64,000 nucleotides of DNA, taken from assembly GCA_027483535.1 (NCBI GenBank), contig JAIXUN010000002.1, forward strand, positions 1,674,001 to 1,738,000. The letters run 5' to 3'. Position numbers and translations under genes: made by a program. The notes beneath the pieces are model-generated. The model was given only the letters and a program-made list of their open reading frames with translations, made no database searches and had not been told where the DNA came from. Positions 50,609 through 59,707 of the stretch are shown piece after piece (the first letter of the stretch is position 1; each line of letters begins with the position of its first letter). The stretch is from a bacterium (GTDB lineage Bacteria > Armatimonadota > Fimbriimonadia > Fimbriimonadales > Fimbriimonadaceae).

Positions 50609-53600
50609 ATGCGTTTGGCCGAATGGTCTCGCCACCTTCGCGACCTCCCCACGCTTTCTGAAGTTTTCGAAACGATTGACTCTTCAGGAGCTGTTTACAG
50701 CGCCCCAGTCGAAGCTCGGGCGATGATGGTCGCGTCTGCTTATCTGGCAAGACCGCGGAAAACGCTGATTATCACGGGAAGCTACGACCGAGCGCTCGCT
50801 TGGCAAGCAAAGCTCGAACTGTGCGGCGTTTCTCACAGTGAAATTTGCCAACTTCCGAGCGGAAACTCCGCGCTCTTTGAAGACGCTTCGCCGGAAATCA
50901 TTGCTCTTTCGGACCGACTAGGCGCACTGCGATCTCTCGCCGAACCGGGTGCAAGGATTGTCATCGCTTCCCCGCAGGCCGCCCTGGAACGGACTCTCCC
51001 GAAAGATTTACTTCTGGAATCTTTCGTGACCGTCAAACCCGGAGACGAACTTGAGCCGGTTCAGTTCATCAAGAAACTTGTAGCCCTGGGCTATGAGCAA
51101 CAGGAACCCGTTCGCCTCCCCGGCGGATTCTCGAGAAGGGGAGGCATTATCGACATCTTCCCTTCTGGCTACGAGAAGCCCATACGTATTGAGCTTTTTG
51201 ACACCGAGGTCGAATCCATGCGGACGTTTGACCCGAACACCCAACGGTCGACCGGAAACGTCCCCGCGCTGAGCCTCAGTCCATCTCGTGAAGTTTTGTT
51301 CCCCGGCAGCGAGGATGAATTGAAGGAAACCCTCCTTTCCGCAGCTGAAAGAGAAGGTTCAGTGCTCGAAGAAGAAGCCGCCGAGCGGCTCATGGAGATC
51401 ATCTCTGAAGATGCCGACGCGTTGGTTCAGCGGAGTTACTTCGACCGCATGGAGTTGTACCGACCGTTCCTTCACCCAGATTCTGGTTGTGCGATCGACC
51501 TTCTCACCGACTCCGACTGCGTGGTTCTTGACGAGCCTTTGGAACTCGAGTCCATTTCGCTACGGTCAGAGGAAGAGCTTGGTCAAGCCCTGGAAGCAAG
51601 AGCACGGCGAGGAGAAATCCTTCACAGTTCGGCGTTCGACTTCATCGTTTCGGCGGAGCACCTTGGGTCGAACCCAAACACGGTTGTTTTTTCGGCGATG
51701 AACGCCATTCCCGATTGGCTGTCACTCCCGAAATCAGTTGACCTCAACGCAGCGAGTTTGGAGCCTTATCGTGGGCGAGCCGATGCTCTGAGTTCCACCA
51801 TGAAGGCATGGGATGAACAAGGCTTCACCCTGGTCTTCTGCACCGATCAGCCGAACCGAGCCAAGAGCGTCCTCAGTCAAATCGGGGTGCATCCAAACGA
51901 GGTTTGGCAGGACCAGGAAGGTGCGGACTTTCTTTGCCAAGGGAACCTCGGCGGAGGATTTGTTCTGCCCGAACAGAAAATTGCTTTCATCACCGACGCG
52001 GAAGTTTTCGGAGTCGCCAGGCTCAAGCTTCCCCAGCGTCGATTCATGGAAGGGGCTCCGGTTGCGACGGTGCTCGACCTCAAGCCGGGCGACTTTGTTG
52101 TTCACATCAACTTCGGAGTTGGGGTTTTCCGAGGGCTAGTCAAGCGAACCGTTGAAGGGGTCGAGAAGGAGTTCCTGTACGTCGAGTATCAGAACCCCGA
52201 CAAGTTGTTCGTTCCTACCGATCAGCTCGATCGAATCCAAAAGTATCTGAATCCTGGCGACGCAAATCCGAAGCTCAACCGGCTGACAGGAGGTGAATGG
52301 CAGCGGACCGTGGGAAAAGCGAAGGAGGAGGCGCGAGCCTTCGCCAGAGACCTAGTGAAGCTGTACGCCGTCCGCAAGCAAGTCACGCGTCCTACTTATC
52401 CCCAGGACACACCCTTTCAAGCGGAGATGGAGGGAACGTTCCCCTGGGTGGAAACCCCAAGCCAGCTAACGGCGATCCGGGAAGTGAAACAGGACCTTGA
52501 ATCTCCGTTTCCGATGGATCGGCTTGTTTGCGGAGACGTGGGCTTTGGAAAAACCGAAGTTGCGATTCGAGCCGCTTTCAAGGCCGTGCAGGACGGTCGG
52601 CAGGTCGCAATTCTTTGTCCGACGACCATTCTTGCTGAGCAGCACTATCGAAACTTCTTAGAGCGACTTGGATCGTTCGGCACCGAGATGGGGCTGATCA
52701 ATCGATACACCCACACTTCAGACCGCAAATTTATCATGGAGGGCCTGAAGAAGGGCTCCATTGAGGTTGTTGTGGGGACTCACGCCCTTCTTGGAGTGGG
52801 GATTCAATTCAAAAACCTTGGACTCGTCATCATCGATGAAGAGCACAAGTTCGGCGTCAAGCAAAAGGAGATGCTGAAAGAGCTTCGATCGGAAGTGGAC
52901 GTGCTCAGCATGTCGGCAACACCGATTCCGCGGACTCTCAGCATGGCGCTGATGGAGATTCGGCCGATGTCACTGATCAACGACCCGCCTCCCGGCCGGC
53001 TCCCCGTTCGATCGTTCGTCCGACCGTACTCCGATGAGGTCGTCCGGGAAGCAATTCTGAGAGAGTTGGCTCGGGGCGGACAGGTCTTTTACGTTTACAA
53101 CCGGGTCGACTCCATCCTGCATATCGCTGAGAAGCTCAAGAAGCTCGTACCGACCGCTCGCGTGGGTGTGGGTCACGGGCAGATGAATGAGAAAGAGCTT
53201 GAACCGATCATGGTTGGGTTCATCAAGGGCGAGATCGACATCCTTCTCTCGACGACGATCATCGAAAACGGAATCGACATTTCGAACGCCAACACGTTGA
53301 TCGTTGATAACGCAGACCGATTGGGGCTTTCTCAGTTGTATCAGTTGCGCGGCCGGGTTGGTCGATCCGATCGCCAAGCCTATGCGCTATTCCTCTATAA
53401 CCGACACCTCGACGACACCACACTCTCCGTAAACGATGCGCAAATGGAGGCTTACGGCATCAAAAAGAAGCGCAAGCCAACGATGTCGGAAAACGCCATG
53501 GCGAGACTCCGAGCGCTACAAGAATTCAGTTCTCTCGGATCGGGCTATTCCCTAGCGTTTCGAGACCTTCAGATTCGAGGGGCGGGCGATCTTTTGGGCG

Positions 53601-54208
53601 CCAAGCAGAGTGGCACGATGGTTCAGATCGGCTACGAACTGTATACGCAGATGATCAACGAAGCGGTGGTTGCGCTCAAGAATACTGTCGACGGTGAACC
53701 CATTTCTGACGCTTCGGGTGACGTTCTCACTCCGGCCGATCCGTTGCCGACCTTCGAGATTCCGGTGGTTGCGATGCTTCCCGAGGGATACATCCCAGAG
53801 CAGGCCCAACGCCTGTACTACTACCAATCGATGATGTCTTGCCGCACTCTCGATAAGCTCGGCGAAGTGCAAGGAGAGATCGAGGATCGGTATGGACGCT
53901 CGCCATTAGAAGTCTCTCAAGCGTTCGCGATCATGGAGCACCGGATTCGGGCGGCGAAGTTCGGAATCGAGAAAATCGACGGCCGGAACGGACGCCTCGC
54001 GATCACCTTTAAGTCCGACGCCGGACACAGTCCACGCGTTTTCACCCTGCTGAGTAAACGAAATCGGGAGGCTTACATGACGCGCGAAGCTTTCATTTGG
54101 CCCTACAACTCAGGTGCGATCCCAGCAGTCGAAACCTTCTTGAATCTGATGGAAACCGTCCTGAGTGAGATCGATGAGCAGCGAGCCCAGTTAGGTGCGA
54201 TCCGCTAA
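50609..54208 (+). CDS. mfd: Transcription-repair coupling factor Mfd
   Basis: 1199 residues from the ATG at 50609; the reading frame upstream to 50381 covers the nuoB 5' end and promoter region. Order: UvrB-like damage-recognition part (about 20-350), RNA polymerase interaction domain with DFVVHINFGVGVFRGLV (about 490), translocase with Walker A CGDVGFGKTEVAIRAAF (about 640), DEEH box IIDEEHKFGVKQK (about 741), SATPIPRTLSMAL, and helicase motifs V and VI (QLRGRVGRSDRQAYA), ending in the autoinhibitory D7 domain. Mfd removes stalled polymerase from damaged template and recruits UvrA. Confidence 0.97.
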   Translation: MRLAEWSRHLRDLPTLSEVFETIDSSGAVYSAPVEARAMMVASAYLARPRKTLIITGSYDRALAWQAKLELCGVSHSEICQLPSGNSALFEDASPEIIALSDRLGALRSLAEPGARIVIASPQAALERTLPKDLLLESFVTVKPGDELEPVQFIKKLVALGYEQQEPVRLPGGFSRRGGIIDIFPSGYEKPIRIELFDTEVESMRTFDPNTQRSTGNVPALSLSPSREVLFPGSEDELKETLLSAAEREGSVLEEEAAERLMEIISEDADALVQRSYFDRMELYRPFLHPDSGCAIDLLTDSDCVVLDEPLELESISLRSEEELGQALEARARRGEILHSSAFDFIVSAEHLGSNPNTVVFSAMNAIPDWLSLPKSVDLNAASLEPYRGRADALSSTMKAWDEQGFTLVFCTDQPNRAKSVLSQIGVHPNEVWQDQEGADFLCQGNLGGGFVLPEQKIAFITDAEVFGVARLKLPQRRFMEGAPVATVLDLKPGDFVVHINFGVGVFRGLVKRTVEGVEKEFLYVEYQNPDKLFVPTDQLDRIQKYLNPGDANPKLNRLTGGEWQRTVGKAKEEARAFARDLVKLYAVRKQVTRPTYPQDTPFQAEMEGTFPWVETPSQLTAIREVKQDLESPFPMDRLVCGDVGFGKTEVAIRAAFKAVQDGRQVAILCPTTILAEQHYRNFLERLGSFGTEMGLINRYTHTSDRKFIMEGLKKGSIEVVVGTHALLGVGIQFKNLGLVIIDEEHKFGVKQKEMLKELRSEVDVLSMSATPIPRTLSMALMEIRPMSLINDPPPGRLPVRSFVRPYSDEVVREAILRELARGGQVFYVYNRVDSILHIAEKLKKLVPTARVGVGHGQMNEKELEPIMVGFIKGEIDILLSTTIIENGIDISNANTLIVDNADRLGLSQLYQLRGRVGRSDRQAYALFLYNRHLDDTTLSVNDAQMEAYGIKKKRKPTMSENAMARLRALQEFSSLGSGYSLAFRDLQIRGAGDLLGAKQSGTMVQIGYELYTQMINEAVVALKNTVDGEPISDASGDVLTPADPLPTFEIPVVAMLPEGYIPEQAQRLYYYQSMMSCRTLDKLGEVQGEIEDRYGRSPLEVSQAFAIMEHRIRAAKFGIEKIDGRNGRLAITFKSDAGHSPRVFTLLSKRNREAYMTREAFIWPYNSGAIPAVETFLNLMETVLSEIDEQRAQLGAIR

Positions 54209-54280
54209 GCCCTCGCTTGTCCTTCATAGTTACTACGTCTGCAGATGCGTTCCTTGGCGTAGAACCATTGGGAACACAAA

Positions 54281-54535
54281 ATGGCAACTGAACTTGGTAC
54301 CAGGTGGCGAGAGGAATTTTTGGAGCGTGGATACATCCAACCGACAGAAGGCGGTGGATATCACGTTGGGGGTCAAGGTGACGCTCGACATGTCACGATC
54401 TCGTTTGAAAAACAGGAGCACAAGCTCACAGAGCTTCACTCGGCTAACGAAAACTTCCTCGACTTCAAGCACGGACACATCATCTCCAGCTACCACTGGT
54501 CGCAGATTTTGGGCATCCACGCTTTCCGAGCGTAA
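54281..54535 (+). CDS. Small protein of unknown function
   Basis: 84 residues, rich in His, Gly and charged residues (WREEFLERGYIQPTEGGGYH, then RHVTISFEKQEHKLTEL). It has no signal or membrane helix and no recognised domain. It lies 72 bp after mfd and 64 bp before the nucleotidyltransferase gene, and its composition and lack of overlap with a neighbour make it plausible. A weak GGAA lies about 8 nt before the ATG. It could also be a non-coding stretch; conservation is needed to decide. Confidence 0.45.
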   Translation: MATELGTRWREEFLERGYIQPTEGGGYHVGGQGDARHVTISFEKQEHKLTELHSANENFLDFKHGHIISSYHWSQILGIHAFRA

Positions 54536-54599
54536 TCGCAGCGCTACGGCGCTGCACATCCGTAGCGATTGGCCGCCCATTGTGCGATACTAGCGTGCG

Positions 54600-55436
54600 A
54601 TGAGCGAGAGACCCGAGAACGAAATTCTCGACTGGAATGCGCCGCAGACGGCCCAGCCCCAGCAGGCCGTTTATGACGGGGAGCGCGTAGACGTCATTCT
54701 TCCGGCCGGTGGAAAGCTTGACGACCATTTCGCTCGGGTCGCTCTGACCTCCCACAAGGCGTTGATGAAGGCGGGCGGACCCGCACTGATTCTCCAAGCG
54801 ATGATGGCTTTGCAAGAGTCGGGTCGCATTGGAAAAATCGTTGTGGTGGGTCCTCCCGAGGTAACAGAAGCCGCCGGGAATCGCGTCGACATTGTCGTAA
54901 AGGACACCGGGCAGCTCTCCACAAACGTCAAGTTCGGTCTTCAAGAACTCGTGAACTCGGGCCTCAGTTCGAGCAGAGTCCTGATTTTGACAACCGACCT
55001 TCCGTACATCAACGGAAAGATCATCAACGACTTCCTCGACCTCTGCCCGAGGACGATGGACTTCTGCGTTCCGGTTATCTCAGACGAGGAATACCTCGAC
55101 CGCTTCCCGGGTTCGTCCTCGACGTTTGCCAAACTTGCCGACGGTAACTTCACCATCGGCTGCGCTTACTTCGTAGAACCACATGCCTTCTTGAAGGCAA
55201 TGCCGAAGATCGAACAGGTCATCGCAAATCGGAAGAGCGTTCCCAGTCTTGCCAAACTGATCGGTTTCAAGTTCCTCTGGGATTACCTACTAAAGAAAGT
55301 GACCATCGCCGACGTGGTCGCGAAGATTCAGGAGATCACGGGTTGTACGGGCCTCGCCGTCCGCAAAGCACCTCCCGAATTGGCGTTTGACGTAGACGAC
55401 ATTCCTGATTACGAGTACGCCCTAAGGAACAAATGA
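54600..55436 (+). CDS. MobA-like NTP transferase family protein
   Basis: 278 residues with a nucleotidyltransferase fold. The N-terminal nucleotide loop is unusual (VILPAGGKLDDHFARVALTSHKALMKAGG) but keeps the spacing of the GG-x-R-x-K pattern, and the metal site is in LILTTDLPYING. The C-terminus (AFDVDDIPDYEYAL) matches the DIDxPEDY block of MobA/GlmU-type enzymes. It probably attaches a nucleotide to a small molecule such as a sugar phosphate or cofactor; the substrate is unknown. Its stop overlaps the MFS gene start by 4 bp (coupled). Confidence 0.75.
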   Translation: MSERPENEILDWNAPQTAQPQQAVYDGERVDVILPAGGKLDDHFARVALTSHKALMKAGGPALILQAMMALQESGRIGKIVVVGPPEVTEAAGNRVDIVVKDTGQLSTNVKFGLQELVNSGLSSSRVLILTTDLPYINGKIINDFLDLCPRTMDFCVPVISDEEYLDRFPGSSSTFAKLADGNFTIGCAYFVEPHAFLKAMPKIEQVIANRKSVPSLAKLIGFKFLWDYLLKKVTIADVVAKIQEITGCTGLAVRKAPPELAFDVDDIPDYEYALRNK

Positions 55437-56779
55437 GCGAGCCCGACTCGCCCGTTTCTTACCAACGAGCCGAACCTGCTCGCCCGAGGCTTTCAAACTG
55501 GCATCACCTTGCCTATGCCTCGTATTGGTTTGCCACCAATTTTCATTGGGGAGCCCTTCTCTTCCTCGTCATTCCAGACGATATCGAGAGAATCTCGCCC
55601 TTAAACCGGGCCGAGGTTTTGGGCTGGGTGACGGGACTCGGTTCTCTTGCCGCGTTGCTCGTACCGCTCATCTCCGGTGCATTAAGCGACAGGTGTTCCC
55701 ACCCTTGGGGTCGCAGACGTCCCTTTATCGCCGTCGGGGTCCTGATCAACCTTCTGGCACTCGCTGCGATGGGAGCCATCGTTGAGCAATCCCTTCCGAG
55801 GGTAACGACCCTCATTCTCTACACCATCGTCTTTCTGTTCGTTCAAACGGGTAACAACATCGCTTCGGGGGCCTACATGGGCGTGATTCCCGACATGGTC
55901 CCGATAACGGAACGCGGAAAGGCGTCGGGATTCATGGCTTTACTGAGCCAACTCGGAACGATCAGCGGGATCGTGATCTGTGGCGCGGTTTTAGATGGGC
56001 AACCCAACTATCTGAAATACGCAACAGTCTTGGGCGTTCTGCTCTTCGTCTCGATCATCACGCTCGTGTTTGTAAAAGAAACTCCCATTCCGAAACAGAC
56101 GGTGAGTTTCAACTGGCGCGCCTATCTGAAGTCGCTCTGGATTGACCCCAAGAAGTATCCCGACTTCGCTTGGGTGTGGATCACGAGATTCTTGGTGATG
56201 ATGGGCTTTTACGCCATCATGCCGTTCATCAAGTACTACTTGGTGGATGTCATCAAGGTCCCCCGGGACGAGGTCAATAAGGTCGCACCGGTTCTCATTT
56301 TCGTGATCTTACTCGTCGCCGCAATCAGCGGCGTACTGGGCGGAACCCTCTCCGACAAGATCGGAAGGAAGAAAGTTGTTTACCTTGCCAACTCGCTGAT
56401 CGCGGTCATTTCGCTCGGATTCGTGATGGCAACATCTGTTCCTCAGGCCCTCATCGTAGGTGCCATTTTTGGGTTCGGATACGGTGCCTACATCAGCGTC
56501 GACTACGCTCTGGGAACAGACGTGTTGCCGAACCAAGAGGAGGCAGGCAAGGACATGGCGGTTTGGCATATTGCCATGACGCTCCCGCAATCGTTCATGG
56601 GTCCGATCGCGGGATATCTCATCGCCTTGCCGGGGGCTACGAAACTTCCACCCTCAAAGGCGTTCCCAGATGGAAACATCATGTACACCCAAGGTGGCTA
56701 CGTCATGGTTTTCGTGATGTGCTCGATCTGCTTCGCCCTTGGGGCTGTTCTGCTGCGCAACGTCAAAGGCGTTCGATAG
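55433..56779 (+). CDS. MFS transporter (SLC45/sucrose-like)
   Basis: 448 residues with 12 predicted membrane helices. The cytoplasmic signature after helix 2 is GALSDRCSHPWGRRRPF, typical of the MFS group that includes sucrose/SLC45 and GPH-like sugar carriers, with the repeat GGTLSDKIGRKKVVYL in the second half. A glycoside or other sugar is the likeliest substrate, which is inference from family. It is coupled to the nucleotidyltransferase gene by an ATGA overlap, so the pair may use one compound. Confidence 0.85.
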   Translation: MSEPDSPVSYQRAEPARPRLSNWHHLAYASYWFATNFHWGALLFLVIPDDIERISPLNRAEVLGWVTGLGSLAALLVPLISGALSDRCSHPWGRRRPFIAVGVLINLLALAAMGAIVEQSLPRVTTLILYTIVFLFVQTGNNIASGAYMGVIPDMVPITERGKASGFMALLSQLGTISGIVICGAVLDGQPNYLKYATVLGVLLFVSIITLVFVKETPIPKQTVSFNWRAYLKSLWIDPKKYPDFAWVWITRFLVMMGFYAIMPFIKYYLVDVIKVPRDEVNKVAPVLIFVILLVAAISGVLGGTLSDKIGRKKVVYLANSLIAVISLGFVMATSVPQALIVGAIFGFGYGAYISVDYALGTDVLPNQEEAGKDMAVWHIAMTLPQSFMGPIAGYLIALPGATKLPPSKAFPDGNIMYTQGGYVMVFVMCSICFALGAVLLRNVKGVR

Positions 56780-56848
56780 TCGCTTCAGCAATCACAAAAA
56801 CTTTGCGCGAGGAGGGTCGGATGTGTATCCTTCTCACGGGGAAAAGGG

Positions 56849-58354
56849 ATGGGGAAAATGCCCGTATTTGTAGTTGGGGCAGTCTTGTTGGCTGCGCTCA
56901 TGGCTTTCGGTGTCAAAGGTGCGCTTGACCCAGATTCGTTCTATCACGTGGGGCACGGCCTTCTGTATCAAGAGCGAGGGATCCTGTGGACCAAATTCCC
57001 TTGGGCGAGCGCGTCCGTACTCAGTAGGTTTCAATCCGATCTTTGGTGGGGATTTCACTCCTTACTGGCTCCACTCGGGCTTGTGAATGACCCTCTGCTT
57101 CGATTACAGATCGGTTCGTTCTCGATCATTTTTTTCCATCTTTTGATTCTTGCGATCGCTTACCAACGGATGAAACTATCGCCGTGGTGGGCGATAGCAT
57201 CCTTGACCGGCAGCGGAGGTGAGCTCTTACGAACCCACGCAATCCGGCCGCAAGGGCTCTCTTCCGCACTGTTGGTACTGGCGTTTGTAGCCATGTACCA
57301 GAGCACTTGGCCGCTCTGTATCGGGATCGGTCTTCTGATAGGTCTTGTCCATCCCACCGCTGCCTTCATGATTCTCCCTGTGGCAGCCTGCAGCTTTGCG
57401 TCGAAGTTGATCAACGAAAGAGGGAGGCGCGGTTATCCCGAGTTGGTCACCATCCTCTCCGCGATCGTAGGAGCACTGTTACGACCAGGAGCGCCTGATG
57501 GGCTTCAGCTCTTGAAAATCCAGCTCATCGATCTTGCGATCGTTCGGAAAGAAGGGCTCCTTGCCGACTTCGGAATGGAACTGAACCCGGCTTCCGGAAT
57601 TTACATGGCGAACAATGTCTTAGGTCTGGTGGTCCTAATCGCGATTGGCGTCTATCTCTGGACAAAGAAGAAAAAAGACGTCGATGGTCACCTGTGGGGG
57701 AGCCTATCTCTTGCGGCGATGGGGCTTGTGATGATGTCGTTTCTCACCCTTCGAGGGATCGACCTCGCCGTTCCGTTCGCGGTTTTAGCCGTCGCATCGG
57801 CAACGGCGAACTACGGCACCTTTCCAGTTCCATTTCTGCTCGCGATTCTCGCCAATTCCGGCTACGCAACGGGCGTCTACCTTCGCTCGATCCTGGTTCC
57901 CGGTCGAATCATTAGCAATGAAGTTCAAGCTGTCTCGACTTACCTAATGAAAAATGCCGACCGTGAAGAGATCGTTTTTCATCCAACGTGGTCCCAGTTC
58001 GGAGAGTTGTTCTATTGGAATCGACGCCAGTACTACCTAGGCGGCATGGACCCCATTTTTCAGTATCGATTCAGCCCATCGAAGTATTGGAAGCTGACCG
58101 CTTACGCGGCTGGACGTAAACCGGGATTCACCGGACCAACGAATCCCAAGAGTGAGCAAGCCACTGAGGAACCGCTCTGGAAAGTTGTCCCTAGAGACTT
58201 CGACTCACGCTGGATTCTCTTAGCCGTCAAGCCCTCTACTAAGGCGCTCGACCAAGCGCTCAAAAAGGACCCCGCCCACTACATCGAGCGGTTCCGAGAT
58301 AAGAACTCGGCACTGTATGAGATTCGAGGCGCGAAAAAGCCGAAGCAAGAGTAA
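56849..58354 (+). CDS. Polytopic membrane protein, GT-C glycosyltransferase-like
   Basis: 501 residues with about 10-11 membrane helices in the first 350 residues, then a soluble C-terminal domain at about 370-501 (WSQFGELFYWNRRQYYLGGMD). An acidic motif in the first loop (GALDPDSFYHVGHGL) matches the plan of GT-C enzymes, which use lipid-phosphate sugars at the periplasmic face and keep a D/E-rich first loop. I do not recognise the exact family. A GGGG/GGG run precedes the ATG; a second ATG three codons later is possible. It ends within the terminator of glyA. Confidence 0.6.
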   Translation: MGKMPVFVVGAVLLAALMAFGVKGALDPDSFYHVGHGLLYQERGILWTKFPWASASVLSRFQSDLWWGFHSLLAPLGLVNDPLLRLQIGSFSIIFFHLLILAIAYQRMKLSPWWAIASLTGSGGELLRTHAIRPQGLSSALLVLAFVAMYQSTWPLCIGIGLLIGLVHPTAAFMILPVAACSFASKLINERGRRGYPELVTILSAIVGALLRPGAPDGLQLLKIQLIDLAIVRKEGLLADFGMELNPASGIYMANNVLGLVVLIAIGVYLWTKKKKDVDGHLWGSLSLAAMGLVMMSFLTLRGIDLAVPFAVLAVASATANYGTFPVPFLLAILANSGYATGVYLRSILVPGRIISNEVQAVSTYLMKNADREEIVFHPTWSQFGELFYWNRRQYYLGGMDPIFQYRFSPSKYWKLTAYAAGRKPGFTGPTNPKSEQATEEPLWKVVPRDFDSRWILLAVKPSTKALDQALKKDPAHYIERFRDKNSALYEIRGAKKPKQE

Positions 58355-58373
58355 CCACTCCTCACTTCGGCTT
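58334..58373 (-). terminator. glyA terminator inside the end of the GT-C gene
   Basis: AAGCCGAAG (58337-58345) pairs with CTTCGGCTT (58365-58373), a 9-bp stem with a 19-nt loop that includes the stop codon of the plus-strand gene. On the minus strand, in the direction of glyA, the stem ends in a run of five T (58334-58338). Confidence 0.75.
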
Positions 58374-58397
58374 CTGTTACCTGTTTAGTCCTTTTAT

Positions 58398-59666
58398 CTA
58401 GAAAAGGTGGATCGGGAATCGCTTGGTAAGACCGATAACGTCTTCTCTTACCGAAGCCAAGTTCGCCGCGTCCTCGGGCGCGCGAAGAGCACGCGCGATG
58501 AACTGGGCGATCTCCTTCATCTCCGATTCTTTCATTCCGCGGGTCGTGACCGCCGGAGTGCCAAGACGAATGCCGCTCGTGACGAACGGCTTCTCCGGAT
58601 CGAACGGAATGGAGTTCTTGTTCGTGGTGATAGCAGCTACGTCCAACGCGTGCTGGGCGATTTTGCCGTTCACGTGGAACGGTCGAAGATCGACGAGCAT
58701 CAAGTGAGAGTCGGTGCCACCGGAGACGATTCGGAAACCTTCTTCGATCAACGCGTTGGCAAGAGCTTCGGCATTCTTGCGAATCTGGGCTTGATACGCC
58801 TTGAACTCGGGCTTCAGAGCCTCACCGAAGGCAACTGCCTTTGCGGCGATGACGTGCATCAACGGTCCACCCTGAATGCCAGGGAAAACTTGCTTGTCGA
58901 TCTCTTTCGCGTACTTCTCTTTGCAGAGGATCATGCCGCCACGGGGCCCTCGAATCGACTTGTGTGTGGTCGAGGTGACGAAATCGCAGTACGGCACGGG
59001 CGATGGATACTCTCCGCCGGCAATCAGGCCGGAATAGTGCGACATATCGCACATGTGAAGCGCTCCGACTTCCTCGGCGATTTCTTGAATTTTCGCAAAG
59101 TCAAAGCGTCGCGGGTAAGCGGTTGCACCCGAAACGATCATCTTCGGCTTGTGCTCAAGGGCGGTTGCGCGGAACAGATCGTAATCGATCACTTCCGAGC
59201 CCTCGGAAACACCGTACGGAACAATCTTGTAGTATCGACCGCTAAAGTTCACGTGCGAACCGTGGGTTAAGTGCCCACCGTGCGCCAAGTTCATCGCCAT
59301 GAGAGTGTCGCCTGGCTCAAGGAAGGCGAAGTAAACCGCCATGTTGGCCTGCGCACCACTGTGGGGCTGAACGTTCGCGTGCTCGGCTCCGTAAAGCTCC
59401 TTCACTCGATCGATCGCGAGTTGCTCGATCTTGTCGACAACTTCACAGCCACCGTAGTAGCGCTTTCCGGGATATCCCTCGGCGTACTTGTCTGTGAGGA
59501 CGCTTCCCATTGCCTGACGGACAGCCAATGAGGCGATGTTCTCGCTTGCGATCAGTTCGAGATTGTGTTCTTGGCGCTCCGTCTCTTCGTCAATCAGTTG
59601 AGCAATGACTGGATCGGCCTCGTTTAATTCAACGCGGTGTGGATGGACGGATGCGAGAACTCCCAT
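58398..59666 (-). CDS. glyA: Serine hydroxymethyltransferase
   Basis: 422 residues from the ATG at 59666; the reading frame extends further upstream but that part covers the 3' end of the deacetylase gene. PLP enzyme: the lysine is in [20 protein letters not shown], with [19 protein letters not shown] and [18 protein letters not shown] upstream and [17 protein letters not shown] for substrate and folate binding. It interconverts serine and glycine with tetrahydrofolate, the main one-carbon source. CATAAT 6 nt before the ATG suggests a separate leaderless start. Confidence 0.97.
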   Translation of the reverse strand: MGVLASVHPHRVELNEADPVIAQLIDEETERQEHNLELIASENIASLAVRQAMGSVLTDKYAEGYPGKRYYGGCEVVDKIEQLAIDRVKELYGAEHANVQPHSGAQANMAVYFAFLEPGDTLMAMNLAHGGHLTHGSHVNFSGRYYKIVPYGVSEGSEVIDYDLFRATALEHKPKMIVSGATAYPRRFDFAKIQEIAEEVGALHMCDMSHYSGLIAGGEYPSPVPYCDFVTSTTHKSIRGPRGGMILCKEKYAKEIDKQVFPGIQGGPLMHVIAAKAVAFGEALKPEFKAYQAQIRKNAEALANALIEEGFRIVSGGTDSHLMLVDLRPFHVNGKIAQHALDVAAITTNKNSIPFDPEKPFVTSGIRLGTPAVTTRGMKESEMKEIAQFIARALRAPEDAANLASVREDVIGLTKRFPIHLF

Positions 59667-59672
59667 AGGTTC

Positions 59673-59678
59673 ATTATG
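59673..59678 (-). promoter_or_regulatory. Candidate -10 element (CATAAT) of glyA
   Basis: On the minus strand CATAAT ends 6 nt before the glyA ATG and lies in the gap of 41 bp after the deacetylase gene. No Shine-Dalgarno is seen, so glyA may be expressed from its own leaderless transcript. No clear -35 box. Confidence 0.42.
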
Positions 59679-59707
59679 GGCGCCGGGGACCGTCGAAAGA
59701 CCAGAAC

